Of a DNA stretch of 64,000 nucleotides, positions 1-8,900 are shown in pieces (positions within the stretch are counted from its first letter, which is position 1; each line of letters starts with the position of its first letter). Made by a program: the position numbers and the translations under genes. This DNA comes from Oscillospiraceae bacterium (GTDB taxonomy: Bacteria; Bacillota; Clostridia; Oscillospirales; Ruminococcaceae): positions 1-64,000 of the forward strand of contig SVMZ01000011.1 of assembly GCA_015067185.1 (NCBI GenBank). Reading direction: 5' to 3'. A model generated the notes under the pieces. The model was not told the origin of the DNA and did no database searches. It saw only the letters and a program-made list of their open reading frames with translations.

Positions 1-235
1 GTTCGACCAACAGACCGGATTTTTTTGCCACAGAGATAAATATCTCCGCATTTTCGGTGGTGCCGCTCTTTGCCCCATCTAAATCTACCATATGCACCCA
101 TTCGACACCGGCTGCCTTAAAGCTATCTGCAGTATCCATAGGATTTTCCGCCACCTTGTGTGCTGTGGCATAATCCCCTTTATAAAGGCGCACACATTCG
201 CCGCCTTTGATATCAATTGCCGGAAAGATAATCAC
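1..235 (-). CDS. hisA: HisA, ProFAR isomerase (partial, N-terminal 78 residues)
   Basis: This is the N-terminal part of phosphoribosylformimino-5-aminoimidazole carboxamide ribotide isomerase, the fourth-step enzyme of histidine synthesis, a cytoplasmic TIM barrel. The frame starts IIFPAIDIKGGECVRLYKGD and continues with VEWVHMVDLDGAKSG; the PAIDI(K/L)GG and HMVDLDGA motifs are diagnostic, and the Asp of AIDI is the usual catalytic residue. The start is a GTG at 235 with GGAG about ten bases upstream; no in-frame ATG fits the family's N-terminus. The gene runs off the left edge, so about two thirds is missing. It is the last gene visible in the his operon, 69 bases after hisH; hisF and hisIE would be expected beyond the edge. 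Confidence 0.93.
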   Translation of the reverse strand, partial: MIIFPAIDIKGGECVRLYKGDYATAHKVAENPMDTADSFKAAGVEWVHMVDLDGAKSGTTENAEIFISVAKKSGLLVE

Positions 236-304
236 AGGATGTTCACTCCTTGCTTTCTTTTTTGTCTTTGTTTTTTCACCGTCTTGTGTCGGATTGTTGA
301 AAGC

Positions 305-901
305 TCAAAGCGCTGCGAAGCTCTTGAGGATCCCCAATCCCACCTGACCGCTTTTTTCGGGGTGGAACTGTGCACCGTACACCGTTCCCTCATGCACCAG
401 TGCAGGAAATCTTCCGCCGTAATCGCTGGAAAGCGCAATATATTTATCTTCGGTGACCGCTGCATAGGAGTGGACAAAATAGACCATATCTCCGTCTTTC
501 ATGCTGTTTGTCAGTGCGCAAGGGTTTTCAATTTTCACGCTGTTCCAACCCATATGCGGAACCTTGAGTCCGTTTGTTTCCAGCTTACGCACTTCACCGG
601 GAATCAGTCCGAGACCGTTGGTCTCTTCAAATTCATAACCTTTTTCAAACAACAGCTGCATGCCAAGACAGATACCAAGAAACGGCTTTTGCTTTGCCTG
701 CGTTTTAATTGTTTCGATCAGACCGGACTTTTCCAGTTTCTTCATTGCATCCGGAAAGGCACCTACTCCGGGGAGTATGATTTTATCTGCGCTCTCTATC
801 ACCGCTTTATCTGAGGTGAGAACGCTTTCGCAGCCGAGATATTCCAGTGCATTTTCAATGCTGAAGATATTTCCGGCTCCGTAATCTATAACTGCAATCA
901 T
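305..901 (-). CDS. hisH: HisH, glutamine amidotransferase subunit of IGP synthase
   Basis: HisH hydrolyses glutamine and channels ammonia to HisF, which makes imidazole glycerol phosphate and AICAR. The 198-residue protein is a class I glutamine amidotransferase of normal length. It opens with the family start IAVIDYGAGNIFSIENAL, has the nucleophile cysteine in FLGICLGMQLLFE (near residue 79), and the catalytic His and Glu in QFHPEKSG near the C-terminus. Its ATG directly follows the hisB stop (TAAATG), so the two genes are almost certainly translationally coupled. Neighbours are hisB upstream and hisA downstream. Confidence 0.96.
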   Translation of the reverse strand: MIAVIDYGAGNIFSIENALEYLGCESVLTSDKAVIESADKIILPGVGAFPDAMKKLEKSGLIETIKTQAKQKPFLGICLGMQLLFEKGYEFEETNGLGLIPGEVRKLETNGLKVPHMGWNSVKIENPCALTNSMKDGDMVYFVHSYAAVTEDKYIALSSDYGGRFPALVHEGTVYGAQFHPEKSGQVGLGILKSFAAL

Positions 902-1483
902 TTACAATGTTCCTTTCGAGGAAAGTATATCGTTTCCGCTAATCACCACAGCCTGCTTCAGCGCCCTGGCAAAGGCCTTGAACATGGCTTCGATTATATG
1001 GTGGGCATTTCTGCCGTAGCGGATGTTCAGATGGAGGGTGAGACCGGAATTCATGGCCACTGCACGGAAAAACTCCTCTGCCATGCAGCAGTCAAAACCA
1101 CCTACACTACCAATCTGCAGTGTTTCTGCCCCATTAATGACAAAATAGGGTCTTCCGCTGATATCCAGCACACATTCTGCCAGCGTTTCGTCCATAGGCA
1201 GCAGACAGCTTCCAAAACGGGCAATTCCACGCTTATCTCCAACCGCTTCCGCAATGACTTTTCCCAGCACAATTCCCACATCCTCAATGGTGTGGTGACA
1301 ATCGACCTCAAGATCCCCCTTGACATCAAGGGAAAGCCCGAACCCGCCGTGTACGGCGAATGCGGTCATCATGTGGTCAAAAAAGCCGATTCCTGTAGAA
1401 ATCTCTCTTGTACCACCGTCCAGATTCAATGTCATTCTGATATCGGTCTCGTTTGTTTTTCTGTTGACCTCAGCGCCTCTCAT
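902..1483 (-). CDS. hisB: HisB, imidazoleglycerol-phosphate dehydratase
   Basis: Dehydrates imidazole glycerol phosphate to imidazole acetol phosphate. The 193-residue protein is the monofunctional dehydratase; there is no fused histidinol phosphatase domain. The metal-binding histidine motifs are visible: FFDHMM near residue 35, DCHHTIED near residue 62, and the C-terminal pair GRNAHHIIEAMFKAFA. The ATG at 1483 is chosen because GGAGG lies eight bases upstream; an ATG three bases closer to the GGAGG is out of frame. The gene sits 31 bases after hisC and abuts hisH. Confidence 0.96.
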   Translation of the reverse strand: MRGAEVNRKTNETDIRMTLNLDGGTREISTGIGFFDHMMTAFAVHGGFGLSLDVKGDLEVDCHHTIEDVGIVLGKVIAEAVGDKRGIARFGSCLLPMDETLAECVLDISGRPYFVINGAETLQIGSVGGFDCCMAEEFFRAVAMNSGLTLHLNIRYGRNAHHIIEAMFKAFARALKQAVVISGNDILSSKGTL

Positions 1484-1514
1484 CTCATTTACCTCCGAAC
1501 CGTTCTTAACTTTT

Positions 1515-2564
1515 TTACTCCAGAACCTCTTCCAGCGCTTTTATCACTGCTTCATTCTCTTCCGCTTTGCCTGCCGTGATTCTCAAATACCCGTCAAAGC
1601 AGCGTATGGCAATGGAGCGCTCCAACAGTTTTTTATGTACGCTTCTGCTGTCCTTCATCTTCATAAAGACAAAATTTGTTTTGGAGGGATAGACTTTAAG
1701 AATTTCCGATTTTTTCTCGGCCAGTTTGACGATCTCGGCATACAATTCTTTGCGGGATTCGATCATCAGTCCGGAAAGTTCTTCCACGATGCCCTCGCGG
1801 GAAAGCAGTGCGGTGGCCAGTTCCTGAGAGAAACTGTCGGTGTTGTAGGGGGATTTTACCGCACGCAGCACGTCGGTGATCCTCTCTCCCGCAACAGCAA
1901 AACCAATACGCATGGCAGCACAACCCAATGCTTTGGAACAGGTTTTGAGGACAATCAGATTATCATAATCGGCAGCCACATCCAAAATCGATTGATCCCA
2001 AAAATCCATATAAGCCTCATCTACAACAACCAGACCGGGAGCGTTTTCGACAATACGCAGAACTTCTTCCCGGCACAGTCCGGTCGAGGTGGGGTTGCAG
2101 GGATTGGAAAAGATGATCATGCCGGCATTGATTGCATTTGCCTTGGCAAGCAGTTCATCCACATTGATCTCCAGTACATCATTTTTCTGCACAGATTCTA
2201 CACCCAGTTCATAGACAGAGGGGTAAAAACGGTACATGGAAAAATCGGGCTCACTGGTCAGTACCGTCTGCCCCTTCTCCAGCAATACGGAGGTAATGAT
2301 GGAAATCAGTTCATCCGAACCGTTTCCGGTGGTAATATATCTTTCGTTCAGGCCAAAGCTCTTGGCAATGGTGCTGCACAGTTTGGCCGCTGCTGCATCG
2401 GGATAACGGTTGTATGCCACCTTTGCTGCAACACCTGCAACCCCGCCCTCAATGTAATCATTGATATCAACATAGCTCTCATTGGCATCCAAACGGATTT
2501 TATAGTATCCTGTTATGGGATCATAGGGTTTAAATCCCCTGACCTTAGCTGGTAATTCGTACAT
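1515..2564 (-). CDS. hisC: HisC, histidinol-phosphate aminotransferase
   Basis: PLP-dependent fold type I aminotransferase that converts imidazole acetol phosphate and glutamate to histidinol phosphate. Motifs seen: RLDANESYVDIN near the N-terminus (substrate loop), FSNPCNPTSTGL, VVVDEAYMDFWD, and the PLP lysine in TCSKALGCAAMRIGFA. The frame stays open 42 codons further upstream, but the ATG at 2564 (protein start MYELPAKVRG) is preferred: AGAGGTG lies just upstream and the product then has the usual length, 349 residues. The 82-base gap to hisD is the widest inside the operon upstream of hisC and shows no clear hairpin. Confidence 0.95.
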   Translation of the reverse strand: MYELPAKVRGFKPYDPITGYYKIRLDANESYVDINDYIEGGVAGVAAKVAYNRYPDAAAAKLCSTIAKSFGLNERYITTGNGSDELISIITSVLLEKGQTVLTSEPDFSMYRFYPSVYELGVESVQKNDVLEINVDELLAKANAINAGMIIFSNPCNPTSTGLCREEVLRIVENAPGLVVVDEAYMDFWDQSILDVAADYDNLIVLKTCSKALGCAAMRIGFAVAGERITDVLRAVKSPYNTDSFSQELATALLSREGIVEELSGLMIESRKELYAEIVKLAEKKSEILKVYPSKTNFVFMKMKDSRSVHKKLLERSIAIRCFDGYLRITAGKAEENEAVIKALEEVLE

Positions 2565-2646
2565 TAAAACAACACCTCTTGTTTTATGAAAAGCGGAAAC
2601 GGGCAAAGATATCTCCCGCCCGAAAATTCCGCATATCAGATTAAAT

Positions 2647-3951
2647 TTAGTTTTTGCCTTCTTCAAAACGCACTCTGACGGAATTGGCATGGGCTGTCAA
2701 TCCCTCGCGCTCCGCAATCACGGTGATATCACCGCAGGCCTCAGAAAGAGCCTCACGGGTATAACTGATAAAGCTGGAACGCTTGACAAAGCTGTCAACA
2801 GAGAGCGGTGAGAAAAATCTTGCCGTTCCGCTGGTGGGAAGCACGTGGTTGGGACCTGCGTAATAGTCACCCAAAGGTTCGGGAGAATATTTACCAAGGA
2901 ATACCGACCCGGCATTGTCAATGCGTCCAATCAATCCCATGGGTTCCTCCACCATCAGTTCCAGGTGTTCGGGAGCAATTTCGTTGGCAATATCGATCAT
3001 CTCGTCAAGACTTCTGCAGACAATCACAGCGCCGCAGTCTCTCAGTGACTTTTCGATGATATCCTTACGGGAGAGAGTCTGCATCTGCCGTTCAATCTCT
3101 TCCAGAGTACGCTCGGCAATCTCCTCGTCAGTGGTAAGCAGAATGGAAGCCGCCAGAGGATCATGTTCCGCCTGGCTCATCAGGTCGGCAGCCAGATAGG
3201 CAGGATCTGCACTCTGATCGGCAAGAACCAGAATCTCACTGGGTCCTGCAATCATATCGATATCCACCAGACCGTAAACCAGTCTCTTGGCCGTGGCCAC
3301 GTAGATGTTGCCGGGGCCTACAATCTTATCCACTTTTGGGATAGATTCGGTACCGTAGGTGAGAGCACCGACAGCCTGTGCACCGCCTACAAGAAACACT
3401 CTGTCCACACCGGCAATAGCAGCTGCTGCAAGAATATCCGGATTGGCCTTTCCGTTTTTAGAGGGAGGTGTCACCATAATCAGCTCTTCCACGCCGGCGA
3501 TTTTGGCCGGTACTGCATTCATCAGCACGGAGGAAGGATAGGCTGCCGTTCCGCCGGGAACATACAGTCCCACACGTTTGAGTCCTCTGACGCGCTGTCC
3601 GAGGATGGTTCCATCGGGGCGGGCATCAATAAAGCTCTGGCGCTTCTGGCGGTTGTGGAAGTTAGAAATATTTTCAAGAGCATTGAGAAGCGCATCGGTA
3701 AAACGGCTGTCTGCATTGGTAAGGGCATCGTTGATCTCCTCGCGGGGCACCTCCAGGCATTCCAGCTCCACACCGTCAAAACGCTTGGTGTAATCAAACA
3801 GAGCGGCGTCGCCATTCTTTTTCACCGTTGCCAGAATCTCTGTAACACGCTCGGTAACAATGGCATTGGTCTGTTCATCACGCTCGCGCAGCATGGCAAG
3901 CAGCTCTTTTTCGACCTTTCCATCGGCCTTTGCACGGCTTATCTCGATCAT
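2647..3951 (-). CDS. hisD: HisD, histidinol dehydrogenase
   Basis: Zn-dependent enzyme that oxidises L-histidinol to L-histidine in two NAD-linked steps. The roughly 434-residue protein shows the family signature GGAQAVGALTYGTESIP followed by VDKIVGPGNIYVATAK and IDMIAGPSEILVLAD; the QAEHDP motif supplies zinc and substrate contacts, and the catalytic glutamate/histidine pair is in IAPEHLELM. The ATG at 3951 shares one base with the hisG stop codon (TAATG) and has AGAGG eight bases upstream. A GTG nine bases earlier is in frame but worse placed. Confidence 0.96.
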   Translation of the reverse strand: MIEISRAKADGKVEKELLAMLRERDEQTNAIVTERVTEILATVKKNGDAALFDYTKRFDGVELECLEVPREEINDALTNADSRFTDALLNALENISNFHNRQKRQSFIDARPDGTILGQRVRGLKRVGLYVPGGTAAYPSSVLMNAVPAKIAGVEELIMVTPPSKNGKANPDILAAAAIAGVDRVFLVGGAQAVGALTYGTESIPKVDKIVGPGNIYVATAKRLVYGLVDIDMIAGPSEILVLADQSADPAYLAADLMSQAEHDPLAASILLTTDEEIAERTLEEIERQMQTLSRKDIIEKSLRDCGAVIVCRSLDEMIDIANEIAPEHLELMVEEPMGLIGRIDNAGSVFLGKYSPEPLGDYYAGPNHVLPTSGTARFFSPLSVDSFVKRSSFISYTREALSEACGDITVIAEREGLTAHANSVRVRFEEGKN

Positions 3952-4577
3952 TACAGACACCTCTCAATTCTTCCAATAAAATTCTCTATATCGTTTTTCT
4001 TAAGCTTCAGGCTGGCAACATTGACAATCAATCTTGCGGAAATATCACTGACATACTCCGCAATCTCCAATCCGTTTTCTTTCAGGGTACGTCCTGTCTC
4101 AACGATATCAACAATACCATCAGCCAAACCAAGCAGCGGGGCCAACTCTACCGAACCCTCGATCTTTACCACATCGATATCCATACCCTTGGATTCAAAG
4201 TAGCTTCTTGCCACCTTGGGATATTTGGTAGCGATACATTTGGTGCCATAACCGCCGTAAAAATCACTTCCGGCACGCACAGCCAGCGCAAAACGGCAGC
4301 GGCCAAAGCCCAGATCCAGCACCTCATAAAAGGAACTTCCGCACTCCTGAATGGTATCTTTTCCTACCACGCCCATATCACAGACGCCGCTTTCCACATA
4401 GGTGATTACATCGGCAGCTTTGGCGAGAACCACATCGATATCCGGCTCGGGAATGTGCAGAATCAAACTGCGCCCTTTATTTTTTATTGCGGAGCAATCC
4501 AGCCCCATTTTTTCAAAAAGCTCAACGGTTTTATTTTCCAGTCTGCCTTTGGTCAAGGCAATTCTCAGCTTACTCAT
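3951..4577 (-). CDS. hisG: HisG, ATP phosphoribosyltransferase catalytic subunit (short form)
   Basis: First enzyme of histidine synthesis, joining ATP and PRPP. The product is about 208 residues and lacks the C-terminal regulatory ACT-like domain of long HisG, so it belongs to the short form that works only with HisZ, encoded just upstream. It starts LRIALTKGRLENKTVELFEK and carries the PRPP-binding stretch GIVDIVETGRTLKENGL. The ATG at 4577 is chosen over one 18 bases upstream because GGAGGAA lies directly before it and contains part of the upstream candidate. It overlaps the end of hisZ by eight bases (ATGAGTAA), which implies translational coupling of the two subunits. Confidence 0.96.
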   Translation of the reverse strand: MSKLRIALTKGRLENKTVELFEKMGLDCSAIKNKGRSLILHIPEPDIDVVLAKAADVITYVESGVCDMGVVGKDTIQECGSSFYEVLDLGFGRCRFALAVRAGSDFYGGYGTKCIATKYPKVARSYFESKGMDIDVVKIEGSVELAPLLGLADGIVDIVETGRTLKENGLEIAEYVSDISARLIVNVASLKLKKNDIENFIGRIERCL

Positions 4578-5790
4578 CAGCGTTTCCTCCGACATTGATG
4601 ATCTTCACATTATCTGCGCTGACAACACAAATTCTGTCTGCGCAGATGGATACCGCATAGCTCTCTGTCTCTTCCAGTGTATCAAAAGTACAGAACTCTG
4701 CTGTGACGCCGCTCTGAGAAAGGGCATCGATATAAGAAAATGCGCTTGAAACATCATTTTCGGCGCAGAAAACCAAAACCTTTTTCTTTTCCGCATTATA
4801 AAGTCCGTTTTGCAGCAGTGCAGCGGTGATTAAATCCACATTGATACCAAATCCGGTCGCGGGAAGGTTTTCTCCAAAATCCTTGATCAAACCATCATAA
4901 CGTCCGCCGGAGACTACCGGTTCACCGGCACCTTTGATGTATCCGTGGAAGATGATTCCGGTATAATAATCAGCCTGATTGACCAGACCGAAATCCACCA
5001 TGAGCTTTCCGTCCAGACCGCAACTCTGAAGAGAAGAATAGACAAATTCCAGATAAGAGATAATTTCATCCAACTCTCCGTCCGCAAAATCCCGGAACAG
5101 CTCAGCAGCTTCTTCAAAAATCTCAGCCCCACCGAACATTCTGGGCAGCTGTCCCAGTGCTTTGGCTGCAGGAGAATCAAACTCTTTCAGCAAATCTCCC
5201 AGCGCAGCATAGTTTTTGGATTCGATACAGCTTCTGATATTTTCTCTCTGCGCATCGCTGCAATCCAACTTTCCGATGAGATATTTATAAATTCCGATGT
5301 GACCGATCTCAATACGGAAATCCGAAATTCGGCAGCGCTTTAACGCTTCAGCGGAAAGAGCCAACACCTCCAGATCCGATTTGGAGCTGTTGCTTCCAAT
5401 CAGCTCTACACCGGCCTGCATTACTTCGCCACTACGGCCGTTGGAGCCAGAGACAAGGCTGTACACATTCTGAGAATAATAAAGTCTTATGGGAAGGCTG
5501 TGGCTGCGCAGTCGGGTGGCCACAAGTCTGGCAATGGGCACGGTAGAATCGGGACGTGCAACCAGCATGCGTCCTTTCAAATCTGTCAGCTTATACATAC
5601 TTTCCTGCGGAAAATAGTTAGAGCTGGAATCAAATACATCGTAAAACTCAAAACCCGGGGTGATTACCTCGCGGTAAGCTCTTCCCTCAAACAATACAGA
5701 AAGAGCGGAAAGCACCTCACGGCGCACCTCGCACTGTTCAAATAATCTGTCTTTTGCACCATCTGGTGTAATCTTATCGTAGCGTCTCAT
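4570..5790 (-). CDS. hisZ: HisZ, ATP phosphoribosyltransferase regulatory subunit
   Basis: Class II histidyl-tRNA synthetase paralogue that activates and confers feedback control on short HisG. The 406-residue protein has the synthetase-like motif 2 region (LTDLKGRMLVARPDSTVPIA), DVYSLV-type context in YYSQNVYSLVSGSNGRSGE, and motif 3-like GFGINVD. It lacks the anticodon-binding domain organisation of HisS, and its position as first gene of the operon next to short hisG settles the assignment. It is preceded by a near-consensus promoter with a leader of about 35 bases, too short for a T-box or histidine attenuator. Confidence 0.94.
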   Translation of the reverse strand: MRRYDKITPDGAKDRLFEQCEVRREVLSALSVLFEGRAYREVITPGFEFYDVFDSSSNYFPQESMYKLTDLKGRMLVARPDSTVPIARLVATRLRSHSLPIRLYYSQNVYSLVSGSNGRSGEVMQAGVELIGSNSSKSDLEVLALSAEALKRCRISDFRIEIGHIGIYKYLIGKLDCSDAQRENIRSCIESKNYAALGDLLKEFDSPAAKALGQLPRMFGGAEIFEEAAELFRDFADGELDEIISYLEFVYSSLQSCGLDGKLMVDFGLVNQADYYTGIIFHGYIKGAGEPVVSGGRYDGLIKDFGENLPATGFGINVDLITAALLQNGLYNAEKKKVLVFCAENDVSSAFSYIDALSQSGVTAEFCTFDTLEETESYAVSICADRICVVSADNVKIINVGGNADE

Positions 5791-5831
5791 ATCGGCCTCA
5801 CTTCACTATGCTAATGTGATAACATGATAAT

Positions 5832-5860
5832 ATAGTACCATTTAAAATTCACCCTGTCAA
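5832..5860 (-). promoter_or_regulatory. Sigma-A promoter of the his operon
   Basis: Reading the minus strand: TTGACA (5855-5860), exactly 17 bases, then TACTAT (5832-5837). The hisZ ATG follows about 41 bases after the -10 box. The -35 is perfect consensus. No operator or attenuator is evident between it and hisZ. The rest of the 154-base gap between polC and hisZ shows no convincing terminator. Confidence 0.85.
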
Positions 5861-5944
5861 TACAGACGGCAGCTTTTTGTATGTTTGCACCAATGTTTAT
5901 CTCTTTGCTGACACAAACTATATTATATACCGAGCCTTTTCCGC

Positions 5945-8900
5945 TTAAAACAGCGATAATTGGGCTGTTTCCGGCATACCATCCAACGCGCCCGCATTTT
6001 TCAATGTCTCAATCACACCTTTGCCAACACCTGCCCGCTGCATGATCTCATCCATCGAGACATACTCGCCCTGTTTGGCCGCCTCTTGAAGTGCTCTTGC
6101 GGCACTTTCTCCCAAGCCTTTCAGTGATGCGAAGGGCAGACGTATCATACCGTCCTCTATCAGGTAAGTTACTGCGTGAGATTTATACATATCTACCGGC
6201 AGGAACTTGAAGCCTCTTGCCAGCATTTCACCGACTACCTGCAGCAGGGTGTAGCAGTCTTCATCCTGTGCCGTGCGGTCATTGCCTTTTGCTCTGATCT
6301 CCGCCATTTTGGCCTTGACCACCGCAGGACCCCTTACCGCCGCCTCCGCGTCGATGGCTTCACCGCGAACGGTAAAAAATGCCGCATAGAACGCCAACGG
6401 TTGGTGTAGCTTATACCATCCCAAGCGTATGGCCGCGGTAACGTAAGCTGCCGCGTGGGCTTTGGGGAAGAGATACTGTATCTTTCGGCAGGATTCGATA
6501 TACCACTCGGGGACACCTTTTTCCCTCATACTCTCCTCCTGTTCGGGAGAGAGATTCTTATTCTTTTTACGGACTGTTTCCATGATTTTGAAGGAATCCA
6601 GCGGATCCAGACCGCATCGCATCAGATAAACCATGATACTGTCACGGGTTCCGACAACGCTCTTGATGTCGCAGATTCCATCCGCAATCAGATCCTGCGC
6701 ATTCCCCAGCCAAACATCAGTACCATGAGAAAGTCCCGATATCTGAAGCAGGTCGGAGAATCTTCGGGGTTGACACTGTACCAACATCTGTCGGACAAAG
6801 GGGGTACCCATCTCGGGCAGTGCAAGGCTTCCCGTGTTGCAATCGATATCCTCTTCGGTAATACCCATTGCCTCCGGCGACGTAAACAGGCTGATAACGC
6901 CCTGATCACTCATCGAAACATCGTTTACGGGAATACCGGTGAAATCCTCCAGATATTTATACAGTGTCGGAACATCGTGTCCCAGAATATCCAGCTTCAA
7001 CAGCGTGTCATGCATAGAGTTGAAGTCGAAGTGAGTGGTTGTAACATCCGAGCCATCTTTTTCGGCGGGATGCTGTACCGGGGTAAAATCTTCTATTTCA
7101 TATTGAGCCGGTACAACAACCATGCCTCCGGGGTGCTGACCGGTAGTACGCTTGATGCCCGTGCAGCCAAGAGCCAGTCTCAGTTCCTCCGCACGGTGCA
7201 CGGTCCGTCCACGCTCATCGAGATATTTTTTCACATAACCGTAAGCTGTCTTTTCAGCAATAGTAGCAATGGTTCCCGCCTTGAAAACGTGGGAGGAACC
7301 GAACAGTTCTTCTGTATATTTATGAGCCCGCGACTGATACTCACCCGAGAAGTTCAGGTCGATATCCGGCTCTTTATCGCCGTTGAAACCAAGGAAGGTT
7401 TCAAAGGGGATGGTATGGCCGTCCCGGTTAAGAGGAGCGCCGCAGTTGGGACAATTTTTGGCGGGCAGGTCAAAGCCTGAATCCACTACACCGCCCTCAC
7501 CGTCATCATCGGTAAACTCGCAAAACTTGCAGTTTGGGCAGACATAGTGCGGCTCAAGAGGGTTGACCTCTGATATACCGGTTGCAAAAGCAACAAAGGA
7601 AGAACCGACCGATCCACGGGAACCAACGTGGTAACCGTCCTCTTCCGATTTCCAGACCAGTTTCTGCGCAATAATATACATAACCGCAAAACCGTGCTTG
7701 ATGATAGAATCCAGCTCGCGTTCCAGCCGCTTTGTAACAATTTCAGGCGGATTTTCACCATAAACAGAATGGATCTTATCCCAAGATATCTTTTGCAGCT
7801 GCTCTTCTGCACCGTCAATGGAAGGAGGAAATGTGCCATCGGGAATAGGCTGGATATTCTCCACCATTTCGGCAATCATGTTGGTGTTTTTTACAACAAC
7901 CTCGTATGCCTTTTCTTCTCCCAGATAAGAGAACTCCTCCAGCATTTCGTCAGTGGTTTTAAAATAGAGTGGCGCCTGATCATCCGCATCATCAAATCCA
8001 CTGGCAGCCATAATAATAGCACGATAGACACTGTCCTCCGCATTCATAAAGTGTACGTCACCGGTGGCAACAACAGGGATTCCCAGTTCATCGCCTAATT
8101 TTACAATAGTGCGGTTAAAATCTCTCAGCTCTTCTTCGCTGTTCACTTCACCCTTGCGCAGCATAAACATATTGTTCCCTATGGGCTGAATCTCAAGGAA
8201 ATCATAAAATTTTGCCATTTCCTTCAGTTCATTCCATGGTTTGCCGTCCACAATAGCACGGAATAATTGACCGCTTTCGCAGGCACTGCCCACAATGATA
8301 CCCTCGCGCAGCTTGATCAGCTCGCTCTTGGGAATGCGTGGTGTGCGGGAGAAATATTTGAGGTTAGATGCAGAAATAAGTTTATAGAGATTTTTGAGAC
8401 CTACAAAGTTCTTTGCAATCAAAATCTGATGATAGGGCTTCAGCTTTTTGGGGTCGCCGCCGGCCAAACCGGTGTTAATCTTGGAGATATCATCAATACC
8501 GCGCTCCTTCAGCTCCTCACACAGCTTAAAGTAAACACCGGCCAAAGCTCCCGCATCTGCATCCGCGCGGTGGCTGTCAAATTCGGGCAGATCAAAATAT
8601 TTGACCATATCTCCGAGACGATATTTCTTCAAGTTGGGATAAACCGTTCTGCACATGGGCAGGGTATCGATATACTTAAACTCTTTTTCTATTCTCAGAC
8701 GCTGCGCAGCTGCTTTAAGAAATCCTACATCAAAGGGGGCATTATGCGCAATCAGTACACGGTCTCCGCAAAACGCAAAAAACCGCTCCAGAGCCTCTGC
8801 TTCTTTGGGGGCTCCCGCTACCATACTGTCATCAATACCGGTCAGGTTAACAATCTCCGGTGAGATACTTCTCTCCGGATCCACAAAGGTGTTGAAATTC

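Noticed and set aside
2565-2690. 42-codon N-terminal extension of hisC
   Set aside because: It overlaps the end of hisD and has no ribosome site; ATG 2564 with AGAGGTG gives the normal HisC length.
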